This document shows positions 18,135-25,783 of a stretch of 64,000 nucleotides of DNA, one piece after another. Position numbers and translations under genes: made by a program. The stretch is from CAIXQW01 sp046049675 (lineage in GTDB: Bacteria; Bacteroidota; Bacteroidia; Chitinophagales; Chitinophagaceae): positions 1 to 64,000 of the forward strand of contig JBJORA010000074.1 of the NCBI GenBank assembly GCA_046049675.1. The letters run 5' to 3'. A model generated the notes under the pieces. That model had not been told where the DNA came from and did no database searches. It worked only from the letters and a program-made list of their open reading frames with translations. Within the stretch, counting starts at the first letter, position 1; every line of letters starts with the position of its first letter.

Positions 18135-19016
18135 ATGGCAGAATTAGCAGTATTAAAGACATATAAAATATTTATAGGTGGCGCATTTCCACGCACAGAA
18201 AGTGGGCGTTACTACAAATTACAAAATGCGCAAAAGCAGACTATAGCCAATGTTTGCTTAAGCAGCAGAAAAGATTTTAGAAACGCCGTTGTTGCAGCGC
18301 GTAAAGCACAAGAGGCTTGGCAGGGTAGAGCGGCATTTAATAAAGCGCAAATCGTTTATCGTATTGCAGAAATTTTAGAAGGGCGTCGTCAGCAGTTTGT
18401 ACAAGAGTTGGTATTGCAAGGTTATGCTACCGCCGCAGCACAAAAAGAAGTACAAGCAAGTATCGACGCTTGCGTGCATTATGCTGGCTGGTGCGATAAG
18501 TATCAAGCAATCACTAGCTCTGTTAATCCTGTAGCGAGTAGCCACTTTAATTTCAGTGTGCCGGAGCCGATGGGTGTGCTTAGTTTGATTGCCGACAATA
18601 ATAGCGGCTTGCTTGCTTTGGTAGTTGCTGTGCTTGCAAGCATCGTAGGTGGCAATACCGTTGTAGCACTTGCATCAGAAAAGTATCCTTTATGTGCTGT
18701 TAGTTTTGCGGAAGTATTGGCAACAAGTGATGTGCCAGGAGGAATTATCAATATTATTACAGGTAAGCAATCTGAATTACATAAACACATGGCCAATCAC
18801 ATGGACGTGAATGCGATTGTTTACTGTGGCAGCGATGCGGTAATGTATAAGGAGATAGCAGCACTGTCTTCTCTAAACGTAAAGCGATCATTTAATTGGC
18901 AACACAACTGGCAGCAATATAGTAGCTTCAGCTTAGAAAGTATTTCGCAATTGCAAGAGATTAAAACCACCTGGCATCCGATAGAAAATATTGGTGTTAG
19001 TGGCGCGAAGTATTAA
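18135..19016 (+). CDS. Catalytically incomplete ALDH-like protein (ALDH16 C-terminal half)
   Basis: 293 residues matching only the N-terminal, coenzyme-binding part of an ALDH: KIFIGGAFPRTESGRYY, ARKAQEAWQGRAAFNKAQI, VPEPMGVLSLIADN, IVGGNTVVALASE and GGIINIITGKQ. The strand-loop that normally carries the GSTxVG motif reads IVYCGSDAVMYKEI. The general-base Glu, the catalytic Cys loop and the oligomerisation tail are all absent, so it cannot be an ALDH on its own. The frame is clean, the length is that of the pseudo-ALDH domain of ALDH16, and no ALDH remnant follows before the terminator. I therefore read it as a maintained partner subunit of the preceding enzyme, not a pseudogene. The gap to that gene is 61 bases. 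Confidence 0.8.
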   Translation: MAELAVLKTYKIFIGGAFPRTESGRYYKLQNAQKQTIANVCLSSRKDFRNAVVAARKAQEAWQGRAAFNKAQIVYRIAEILEGRRQQFVQELVLQGYATAAAQKEVQASIDACVHYAGWCDKYQAITSSVNPVASSHFNFSVPEPMGVLSLIADNNSGLLALVVAVLASIVGGNTVVALASEKYPLCAVSFAEVLATSDVPGGIINIITGKQSELHKHMANHMDVNAIVYCGSDAVMYKEIAALSSLNVKRSFNWQHNWQQYSSFSLESISQLQEIKTTWHPIENIGVSGAKY

Positions 19017-19050
19017 TTGCAGTGCCGCCCTGTATTTAGTACTACATAAA

Positions 19051-19080
19051 AAAAGCCGACTCATTACTGAATCGGCTTTT
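19051..19080. terminator. Bidirectional terminator between ALDH-like gene and rplY
   Basis: AAAAGCCGA (19051-19059) pairs with TCGGCTTTT (19072-19080) around a 12-base loop. A-runs and T-runs lie on both sides, serving the two convergent genes. Confidence 0.85.
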
Positions 19081-19100
19081 GCATTTTAAATTAGTGCTAA

Positions 19101-19688
19101 TTATTTCTTAGCTTCTTTAGCAGCATCTGCTTCTGCTTGCTTAAGCGCACGTGTTGTTACTACAGAGCAAACTGGAATACGCATGCTTTGCATTAACGTG
19201 ATACCTTCTGCTTGAATATCTTCTACACGTAAGTTCTTGCCAATTTCTAGGTTAGTAATATCTACTTCTAGGCACTCACGCAAAGCTTCCGGCGTACATT
19301 TTACTTTGATGCTTGTAAGCTTCACAATAAAACGACCACCATTTTTAACGCCGATACTAGTACCAGTAAATCTCAATGGTATTTTTGCCAATAAAGATTT
19401 GCCTTCAACTAGCTCAAGTAAATCAACGTGAATAAGTGCATCAGTTACTTTGTCGAACTGAAGATCTTTTAAGATGCATCTGTACTTTTTGCCGTCTACT
19501 GTTACTTCAGCAATCTGAAAATCTGGTGTGTAAACAAGTGGTTTAAGCGCACGCTGAGTAGCTGCAAAATGCACGGTAGTGGCCCCACCATAAATTACGC
19601 CAGGCACTTGGTCCTTAGAACGAACTGTGCGGGCACCTGCTTTGCCAATTTCGCTTCTAAGTTGTCCTTCAATCGCAATGGTTTTCAT
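19101..19688 (-). CDS. rplY: 50S ribosomal protein L25/general stress protein Ctc
   Basis: 195 residues of the long (Ctc/TL5) form of bL25, which binds 5S rRNA. The N-terminal 5S-binding domain shows IEGQLRSEIGKAGARTVRSK and QVPGVIYGG. The middle DLQFDKVTDALIHVDLLEL and the C-terminal beta domain (IPLRFTGTSIGVKNGG, VDITNLEIGKNLRVEDI) are typical. The tail is charged (AEADAAKEAKK). It lies 175 bases downstream of prs on the same strand, a classical pairing, but a good promoter in the gap suggests it also has its own transcript. Confidence 0.95.
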   Translation of the reverse strand: MKTIAIEGQLRSEIGKAGARTVRSKDQVPGVIYGGATTVHFAATQRALKPLVYTPDFQIAEVTVDGKKYRCILKDLQFDKVTDALIHVDLLELVEGKSLLAKIPLRFTGTSIGVKNGGRFIVKLTSIKVKCTPEALRECLEVDITNLEIGKNLRVEDIQAEGITLMQSMRIPVCSVVTTRALKQAEADAAKEAKK

Positions 19689-19741
19689 TACATTAATATG
19701 TGTGTTATAGGCTGCACCTGCCTTTTGTTAAAAATGAGGCG

Positions 19742-19772
19742 CGAAGGTAGTGTAAATAAGCCCATTTGCCAA
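19742..19772 (-). promoter_or_regulatory. Candidate rplY promoter
   Basis: On the minus strand TTG (19772-19770), a 20-base spacer, then TACCTTCG (19749-19742), one base off TAnnTTTG. It lies 53 bases before the rplY ATG. Confidence 0.5.
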
Positions 19773-19863
19773 GCGTTTATGGCATTTATCAGGGCTTTTG
19801 CGAAGGAAATTCATGATGCAGGCAAACCTAGCTTCTACAGAGTTAGGCTTTACCTTAGCTGAC

Positions 19864-20832
19864 CTATATCAAATTGGCCTTCTTGATCTTTTCGTGCAAG
19901 AACAAGTCGTTGATGCTTTCGTTGTGGTACATATTAGATATACACTGACTAAACAAATGAGCTGTACTCAACACCTTTATTTTACTGCATTCTTGCTTCA
20001 ATGGTATCGTATCTGTAACAACAAGCTCAGTAAGCACGCTGTTTTCAATATTTTCGTAGGCCTTACCACTCAATACTGGATGGGTACAGAAAGCGCGCAC
20101 ACTTTTAGCGCCTTTGTCCATTAACATTGCAGCACTTTTTGTAAGTGTACCAGCAGTATCGCAGATATCGTCTATCAAAATAAGGTCTTTATCACGAACA
20201 TCACCAATCACCGTCATACCAGCAATTTCATTGGCACGCTTGCGTTGCTTATCACAAATTACCATGTCGGCGCCAAAATAGGTAGCCACCTCTCTTACAC
20301 GATTTGTGCTGCCTACATCCGGGCTAGCAAACGTAAGATTTGGTATTTGCAACTTTTCTATATACGGTATAAAAATAGCGCTGCCGTCAAGGTGGTCCAC
20401 TGGAATATCAAAGAAACCTTGTATTTGCGGTGCGTGTAAATCCATTGTCATTACACGATTTGCACCAGCAGTGGTTAGTAAGTTTGCTACTAGTTTACTT
20501 GCTATCGCTACACGCGGTTTGTCTTTTCTATCTTGACGAGCAAAGCCAAAGTAAGGCACTACGGCTACAATATAACCCGCACTTGCACGACGCGCCGCAT
20601 CAATCATCATCAGCAATTCCATGAGATTGTCAGTTGGCGCATTTGTACTTTGAATAAGTACTGTCGTAGCGCCACGAACGCTTTCGCCAATTACTGGTTG
20701 AAACTCGCCATCGCTAAATTTTTGTATGGTTAAATTGCCTAGCTCCTGGCCAAAAGAAGTTGCAATTTTGTTGCCAAGTGCTGTACTGGCATTACCGGCA
20801 AATAGCTTGATGCCTGCTGATGTTTGATACAT
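19864..20832 (-). CDS. prs: Ribose-phosphate pyrophosphokinase (PRPP synthetase)
   Basis: 322 residues, full family length. It makes PRPP from ribose-5-phosphate and ATP for purine, pyrimidine, His, Trp and NAD synthesis. Visible motifs are KLFAGNAS and KFSDGE at the N-terminus, the ATP-binding DLHAPQIQGFF, the catalytic flexible loop CDKQRKRAN and the PRPP/ribose-5-phosphate loop LILIDDICDTAGT. The C-terminus carries an unusual ~15-residue polar tail (NDLFLHEKIKKANLI). The start ATG lies 41 bases after a strong promoter match. Confidence 0.97.
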   Translation of the reverse strand: MYQTSAGIKLFAGNASTALGNKIATSFGQELGNLTIQKFSDGEFQPVIGESVRGATTVLIQSTNAPTDNLMELLMMIDAARRASAGYIVAVVPYFGFARQDRKDKPRVAIASKLVANLLTTAGANRVMTMDLHAPQIQGFFDIPVDHLDGSAIFIPYIEKLQIPNLTFASPDVGSTNRVREVATYFGADMVICDKQRKRANEIAGMTVIGDVRDKDLILIDDICDTAGTLTKSAAMLMDKGAKSVRAFCTHPVLSGKAYENIENSVLTELVVTDTIPLKQECSKIKVLSTAHLFSQCISNMYHNESINDLFLHEKIKKANLI

Positions 20833-20873
20833 TGTGTTTTAGTAGATTTGTTGTATGCGATAGTATGTTTTGG

Positions 20874-20903
20874 CAAAGATACTCGCTACCAGCTCCAACG
20901 CAA
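20874..20903 (-). promoter_or_regulatory. Candidate prs promoter
   Basis: On the minus strand TTG (20903-20901), a 19-base spacer, then a perfect TATCTTTG (20881-20874). The prs ATG is 41 bases downstream. This is one of the best consensus matches in the window. Confidence 0.65.
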
Positions 20904-20969
20904 TTGCATTGTGTAAAAGTTGCAATTCTTTGTGCATTGTTACCAAAATGCTACCTTTCTGTCGCATTA

Positions 20970-21000
20970 TTGATTGTAATCGTCATATTTTATACCTTGC
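20970..21000 (+). promoter_or_regulatory. Weak candidate promoter of the lamin-tail/polyphosphate operon
   Basis: TTG (20970-20972), a 20-base spacer, then TACCTTGC (20993-21000), a poor -7 match. The ATG at 21042 is 41 bases downstream. Confidence 0.25.
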
Positions 21001-21041
21001 AAAGTCCTGCCTTTTGCCAACTTGTATTAACTTAGCCACAT

Positions 21042-22367
21042 ATGAGCAGGATGATTGTGGCTTGGGTGGCCATATGTGTGGGGATGTGGATAGCTCGCGG
21101 TAGTGCAAATGCACAAAGTATAACTATTAGCGAAATCAATTACAAAAGCGATGCCACGGTTAACCCCGGCGACTGGTTGGAATTATACAATTTTGGAGCA
21201 ACACCCATTGTTTTAGACGGCTGGTCAATAGTTGATACAGGCGCAGGTAGTGTACCTTTTGTAATGCCTGTAGGCACAAATTTAGCTGCAGGTGCGTATT
21301 TGGTGCTCTGCAGAAACTCAACGTTTGGCAACTTTGTCAATACTTTTCCAGGCGTAAGCAACCGAATACCTGCATTTACCTACAAATTGAATGGCATAGA
21401 CCAGATTATTTTGAAGGATGCCGCTAATAATCAAGTGCTTTCATTTAATTATAGCAGCATTGACGATTGGCCCGACGGACCAGATGGCGAGGGCAGAACA
21501 TTACAATTGCGAAATGAAAGCAGCAATACTGGTTTAAGTATAGCGAGTAACTGGCGTGATGGCTGCATGTTTGGCAGCCCAGGTACTGCACCACAAGGGG
21601 ATTGCAACGATGCAATTATTGTAAGCGAAATCAATTACAATTCCGATAGCCTCAAAGATCAAGGAGAGTTTGTGGAGTTTTACAACCGCACCAGTTCACC
21701 AATTAATTTGGCAGGCTATTACATGCGCGATCGCTGGGATAGTGTTCTTAATACGTTTACATTTCCAGCAGGTACAGTACTCGGCCCCAATGATTATATT
21801 GTAGTTAGTAACGACTCAACAGCGTTTAAGAAGTGGCATAATATTGTACCAGGTAAGTTTTTCGCTAACTTCCCTTATAGCCTTAACAATGGCGGTGAGG
21901 TAATTCGTCTGTATAAGCCCAATAATCAGTTGCTTTACAGTATACACTACAACGACAGTATTCCATGGACAGATAGTGCAGATGGCGAAGGCTATACTTT
22001 AGAGTTTAAGAACTATGCGTGGCATTGTAACGAGGGAAAGAATTGGTTTGCAGGCTGCCTAGGTGGAAGTCCATTTAAGGCCTACACTACGCCTTGTCAA
22101 CCTTTTTACCCACTGGGTTTGCAAGGCAGCAGTACACAACCAGTTTCGATAATACCTAATCCAGCGCAAGAATTGATTAGAGTAGAAGGAATCAGCATAA
22201 GCGACATCCAAAGTGTATCGATTTCAGACGCATCAGGCAAGGTTATAATGCGACAGGCTAGTATTGGTGCTGATGGCATAAACGTTTCGTACTTGCCATG
22301 CGGCTGCTACTTCATGCATATCACAGCTACAGGTAAATCTTTTCACTCAAAATTCATTAAGCAGTAA
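21042..22367 (+). CDS. T9SS-secreted protein with two lamin-tail domains
   Basis: 441 residues. A signal peptide (MIVAWVAICVGMWIARGSANA) is followed by two lamin-tail domains (LTD), each opening with a near-identical ISEINY motif: ITISEINYKSD at ~27 and IIVSEINYNSD at ~197. Each then has WLELYNFG/FVEFYNRT and a DGEGRTLQL/DGEGYTLEF end. Residues ~370-441 are a type A T9SS sorting domain (IIPNPAQELI, ISDASGKVIM). LTD modules are Ig-like binding domains found on secreted nucleases and on CotH-type proteins. The gene ends 32 bases before the polyphosphate polymerase ATG and is probably in the same operon; what it binds is unknown. Confidence 0.88.
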   Translation: MSRMIVAWVAICVGMWIARGSANAQSITISEINYKSDATVNPGDWLELYNFGATPIVLDGWSIVDTGAGSVPFVMPVGTNLAAGAYLVLCRNSTFGNFVNTFPGVSNRIPAFTYKLNGIDQIILKDAANNQVLSFNYSSIDDWPDGPDGEGRTLQLRNESSNTGLSIASNWRDGCMFGSPGTAPQGDCNDAIIVSEINYNSDSLKDQGEFVEFYNRTSSPINLAGYYMRDRWDSVLNTFTFPAGTVLGPNDYIVVSNDSTAFKKWHNIVPGKFFANFPYSLNNGGEVIRLYKPNNQLLYSIHYNDSIPWTDSADGEGYTLEFKNYAWHCNEGKNWFAGCLGGSPFKAYTTPCQPFYPLGLQGSSTQPVSIIPNPAQELIRVEGISISDIQSVSISDASGKVIMRQASIGADGINVSYLPCGCYFMHITATGKSFHSKFIKQ

Positions 22368-22399
22368 ACCACAACCTAGTGCAGCAATACATCAAAGAC

Positions 22400-23107
22400 A
22401 TGCTTAACAGTTTTAGCACTTTTAGTTTACAAGAGCTAGAGGCTGCTGATTTGTTAGAGAGGAAAGACTTTAAGTATGTCCTAAAGGCTGAGCACTTAGC
22501 AAAGGTATTAGCAGATATGAGGCCGTATTACAAAGTAATGAAAGTAGGCGATTATAGCTATACCGACTACCTTACCGATTACTTTGATACGACCGACTTT
22601 AAATTTTATATGCAACACCACAATGGACAGCTTAATCGGTACAAGGTGCGTGTGCGCACTTATGTTCAAAGTGCACTGCATTTTTATGAAGTAAAATTTA
22701 AAAACAATAAAAATTGGACTAGTAAACATCGCGAAAAACTACATTCGCCAGTAATAGATATCAATGACTTTACAAAGTCTATTACTACGGATAAACTTGA
22801 GAAAAAAATGCGTGTGCATTATTCCCGCATTACAATGCTTAGCATGAATGGTTCAGAGAAGATAACGCTGGACCTCAATCTTAAATTTGAACAGCAAGAC
22901 CGTGTTTGCGATATGAGTCACTTATGTATTGCAGAAGTGAAAAGCAAAACACATCATCCTTATATCTTTCGTCAGGAACTAAAAAAGCTAGGCTACCGTA
23001 GTACGGGACTTAGCAAGTATTGCCTTGGCATTACTCAGTTATACAGACACCTCAAAGCAAACAGCTTCAAAAAAACAATTTTAAACTTACAGAAATTATC
23101 AGCGTAA
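22400..23107 (+). CDS. VTC-domain polyphosphate polymerase-like protein
   Basis: 235 residues from the ATG at 22400; a GTG at 22379 would add seven residues. The VTC domain is a tunnel-fold enzyme that in yeast Vtc4 polymerises ATP gamma-phosphates into polyphosphate. Visible tunnel residues are RKDFKYVL (R and K), TDYFDT, the RYKVRVRTY strand with alternating basic residues, YEVKFK, and the distal IAEVKSKTHH, which supplies a metal-binding Glu. No membrane segment is present. It is joined without gap to the DUF4956 membrane protein; this VTC/DUF4956 pairing is common in bacteria and often includes a CotH gene. Polyphosphate synthesis is inferred from family only. Confidence 0.85.
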   Translation: MLNSFSTFSLQELEAADLLERKDFKYVLKAEHLAKVLADMRPYYKVMKVGDYSYTDYLTDYFDTTDFKFYMQHHNGQLNRYKVRVRTYVQSALHFYEVKFKNNKNWTSKHREKLHSPVIDINDFTKSITTDKLEKKMRVHYSRITMLSMNGSEKITLDLNLKFEQQDRVCDMSHLCIAEVKSKTHHPYIFRQELKKLGYRSTGLSKYCLGITQLYRHLKANSFKKTILNLQKLSA

Positions 23108-23716
23108 ATGGATTTATCGTTATTGATTAGATTAGGCATAGACACACTAAGTGTATTCTTTATAGTGGGCCTACTTCACTATAGATTGTACAAAAAAAGC
23201 GAGTATATTTTTACTTACGTTATTTTCAACATTCTTATATTCTTGCTCAGTTTTGTATTGCAAAACAACCAAATGAGCATGGGGGCAGCATTCGGTTTAT
23301 TTGCTGTATTTAGCATTATTCGCTATCGTACAGAGGACATTACAGCCCGCGACATGACGTATTTGTTTATTGTCATCGCACTTGGTTTGCTTAACGCTGT
23401 CCATGGCTTAAAACTAGCCGACAGCGCCGCTTTTGACACAGCCCTTCTGACACAGATGGTTGTCATTAATGTTATTATCATTGTACTGGCATGGATACTA
23501 GAAAGTAGCGTACTTATGAAGCGCGAATTAGTGCAAACCGTTCAGTATGAAAACATTGCTAATATCAAGCCTGAAAACAGACAAGTCTTGCTAGACGATC
23601 TTAGTATGCGCACTGGACTTAAGGTACATCGTGTGGAAATCGGTAAAATTGACTTTTTACGCGACACTGCCACAGTGAAAATCTACTATTATAGTGCCCA
23701 AGAATACCAAAGGTAA
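23108..23716 (+). CDS. DUF4956 membrane protein
   Basis: 202 residues; the ATG directly follows the VTC stop codon (TAAATG), so translation is probably coupled. Four hydrophobic helices (~5-25, ~33-50, ~60-75, ~85-140) come first, with the conserved segment AVFSIIRYRTEDITARDMTY between. A soluble ~60-residue C-terminal domain follows (LSMRTGLKVHRVEIGKIDFLRDTATVKIYY). The family has no proven biochemical role; its constant linkage with VTC polymerase suggests a membrane partner, perhaps for export or anchoring of the product. Confidence 0.9.
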   Translation: MDLSLLIRLGIDTLSVFFIVGLLHYRLYKKSEYIFTYVIFNILIFLLSFVLQNNQMSMGAAFGLFAVFSIIRYRTEDITARDMTYLFIVIALGLLNAVHGLKLADSAAFDTALLTQMVVINVIIIVLAWILESSVLMKRELVQTVQYENIANIKPENRQVLLDDLSMRTGLKVHRVEIGKIDFLRDTATVKIYYYSAQEYQR

Positions 23717-23729
23717 TAATTTGGTAACA

Positions 23730-23750
23730 TTGCAAATCTAGCATTTGCAA
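23730..23750. promoter_or_regulatory. Inverted repeat upstream of the phosphate porin
   Basis: TTGCAAAT (23730-23737) and ATTTGCAA (23743-23750) form a perfect 8-bp inverted repeat with a 5-base centre, 12 bases before a TACCTTCG -7-like element (23762-23769). The position fits an operator controlling the phosphate uptake genes; the regulator is unknown. Confidence 0.4.
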
Positions 23751-23792
23751 ATTAGGCATTTTACCTTCGCCGCGGAATTATACTAAAATAAG

Positions 23793-25061
23793 GTGAAGTT
23801 ACTTTTTAATGCATTTATTGCAACAACCGTCGTGCTGCTATCTTTTTCTAAATCTCACGCTCAAGCAACGCTTGGCGATAGCAAAGCACAAACCCCAACA
23901 GCAGAGACAAAAAAACCGTGGTACGAAAATTTTTCGATTCGTGGGTATTCACAAATCCGTTACAACGGACTTTATGAAAGCAATGACAAGTATAAGTGTG
24001 ACCAGTGCGATAGAAATTGGGGCGGCAATGGCGGCTTTTCAATTCGCCGCGGTCGTATGATTATCTTCGGCAACGTATCACCAAACGTATATATTTATAT
24101 TCAGCCAGATTTTGCTAACGAGGTGCGTACTCCAGTATCTGGAGCACAAGCAAGCAGTGGTAGCGCTAGTCAGTATTTTCAAATTCGTGACGCCTATGTT
24201 GATGTAGCTGTTGACAAAAAGCGAGAGTTTCGCTTTAGAATTGGTCAAAGCAAGGTGCCTTACGGTTTTGAGAATATGCAAAGTAGTCAAAATCGTTTAC
24301 CACTAGATCGTGCTGATGGTTTGAATAGCGCCGTTAGTAACGAGCGTGACTTAGGCGTATTTTTTTACTATGCACCAGCAAAAGTGCGCGAGCTTTACTC
24401 TAAGCTAGTTAACGAAAACTATAAGGGTAGTGGCGACTACGGTGTGCTTGGCTTAGGTACATATACTGGTCAGGTGGCTAATCGCTTAGAGCAAAATAAA
24501 AACAGACACTTAGTAGCACGCCTAGCTTACCCAATTCAAATTGGCTCGCAAATTATTGAGCCAAGTGTGCAAGCCTACAGCGGCCTTTATGTCATGGCAC
24601 CAGAATTCCGCCGTACCACAACAAAGAGTGGTGCAGTTAATTCAGAATTCTTGGATCAACGCGCTGCTGCAACCTTTGTATTATACCCTCGTCCAATTGG
24701 TATTTTTGCTGAATGGAATATTGGTAAAGGCCCACAGTTTGCTGTAGATTCTGACAGTATTCTTACTAAGAACCTTACAGGTGGCTATGTTACGGTAACA
24801 TGCAGAATTAAGCAAGGTAAGCATATGATGTTCTTCCCTTATGCGCGTGGACAATACTACCAAGGCGGCAAAAAACACGAAACAAATGCTACGATGCACC
24901 ATATGCGTGAATTGGAAATTGGATGCGAGTGGCAAATAAACAAGAGTTTTGAGTTAACGCCCGCATTTGTGATTGGCGGACGCAATACAGTTAATACCTT
25001 TGGCACACCAGGCTTTCAGGCTGGGCAAGTATTTAGAATACAAGCACAATACAACTATTAA
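23793..25061 (+). CDS. Phosphate-selective porin O/P family protein
   Basis: 422 residues from a GTG at 23793, which gives a full signal peptide (FIATTVVLLSFSKSHAQ). It matches the OprO/OprP-like outer-membrane barrel family: NFSIRGYSQIRYNGLYE at the first strand, FSIRRGRMIIFGNV, FRFRIGQSKVPYGFENMQS, and the C-terminal barrel end FRIQAQYNY with terminal aromatic. Family members form trimeric anion channels for phosphate or polyphosphate. It is followed by DUF47 and PiT genes at 34 and 43 bases, so the three form a phosphate uptake unit. There is an upstream inverted repeat. Confidence 0.9.
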   Translation: MKLLFNAFIATTVVLLSFSKSHAQATLGDSKAQTPTAETKKPWYENFSIRGYSQIRYNGLYESNDKYKCDQCDRNWGGNGGFSIRRGRMIIFGNVSPNVYIYIQPDFANEVRTPVSGAQASSGSASQYFQIRDAYVDVAVDKKREFRFRIGQSKVPYGFENMQSSQNRLPLDRADGLNSAVSNERDLGVFFYYAPAKVRELYSKLVNENYKGSGDYGVLGLGTYTGQVANRLEQNKNRHLVARLAYPIQIGSQIIEPSVQAYSGLYVMAPEFRRTTTKSGAVNSEFLDQRAAATFVLYPRPIGIFAEWNIGKGPQFAVDSDSILTKNLTGGYVTVTCRIKQGKHMMFFPYARGQYYQGGKKHETNATMHHMRELEIGCEWQINKSFELTPAFVIGGRNTVNTFGTPGFQAGQVFRIQAQYNY

Positions 25062-25095
25062 ACATTACAAATAACAAACACAACAATCAAACAAA

Positions 25096-25740
25096 ATGGC
25101 AAACGCAATCATTAGATTCTTTCAACCAAAGGACCGCATTTTTTATAGTCTGTTCGAAACAGTTGCAGGTACTGTAAGTACAATGGGTAGTAAACTTAAC
25201 GAACTAGTTAAGACGCCCGAATTTGCTGATCGCCAAGTATTGATTGATGAAATTAGTAACCTAGAGCATAAGAATGATGAAACAACGCATCAGATTTTTA
25301 TGGAGCTGGGTAAAAATTTCATTACGCCATTTGATCGTGAGGATATACACTACTTAGCTAGCGCGCTTGACGATATTGCTGATTACATCTATAGTAGTGC
25401 TAAGAAAATTAATTTCTACAAAGTAGACCCAAGTGAAACTGGTTTTCAGAAGATGGGCGAAATTATTGAGCAAGGTAGCCATGCGGTACGCGATGCAGTA
25501 ATGGAATTGCGCAATATGAAAAATATTAAGAAGATGAGCGAAAACTTGGTGCGCATTAACAGCCTAGAGAACCAAGGCGATGATGTGTATGATATGAGCA
25601 TCGAACGTCTTTTCGAAACTGAAAGCGACGCTAAGGAAGTTATTAAGAAGCGCGAAATCTACCAAGTAATGGAGATGGTTACAGATAAGTGTGAGGATGC
25701 TGCCAATGTAATTGAGGGTATCATTGTTAAGTACGCATAG
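25096..25740 (+). CDS. DUF47/PhoU-like protein, PiT accessory
   Basis: 214 residues, all-helical, PhoU-like fold of the DUF47 family. Visible signatures are FFQPKDRIFYSLFETVAG, the repeated E-xx-HKNDETTHQIF metal-coordination segment, PFDREDIHYLASALDDIADY, the second NSLENQGDDVYDMS and EMVTDKCEDAANVIEGI. DUF47 proteins are usually encoded directly before a PiT transporter and are thought to regulate or assist it. Here PiT starts 43 bases downstream. Confidence 0.95.
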   Translation: MANAIIRFFQPKDRIFYSLFETVAGTVSTMGSKLNELVKTPEFADRQVLIDEISNLEHKNDETTHQIFMELGKNFITPFDREDIHYLASALDDIADYIYSSAKKINFYKVDPSETGFQKMGEIIEQGSHAVRDAVMELRNMKNIKKMSENLVRINSLENQGDDVYDMSIERLFETESDAKEVIKKREIYQVMEMVTDKCEDAANVIEGIIVKYA

Positions 25741-25783
25741 TACTTCGCTGCAAATTTTCACTAACAACTAAACGAACATTTTT

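Noticed and set aside
18135..19016. Reading the short ALDH gene as a frameshifted pseudogene
   Set aside because: No ALDH C-terminal sequence follows in any frame before the terminator at 19051, the frame is clean, and the length matches the ALDH16 pseudo-domain.
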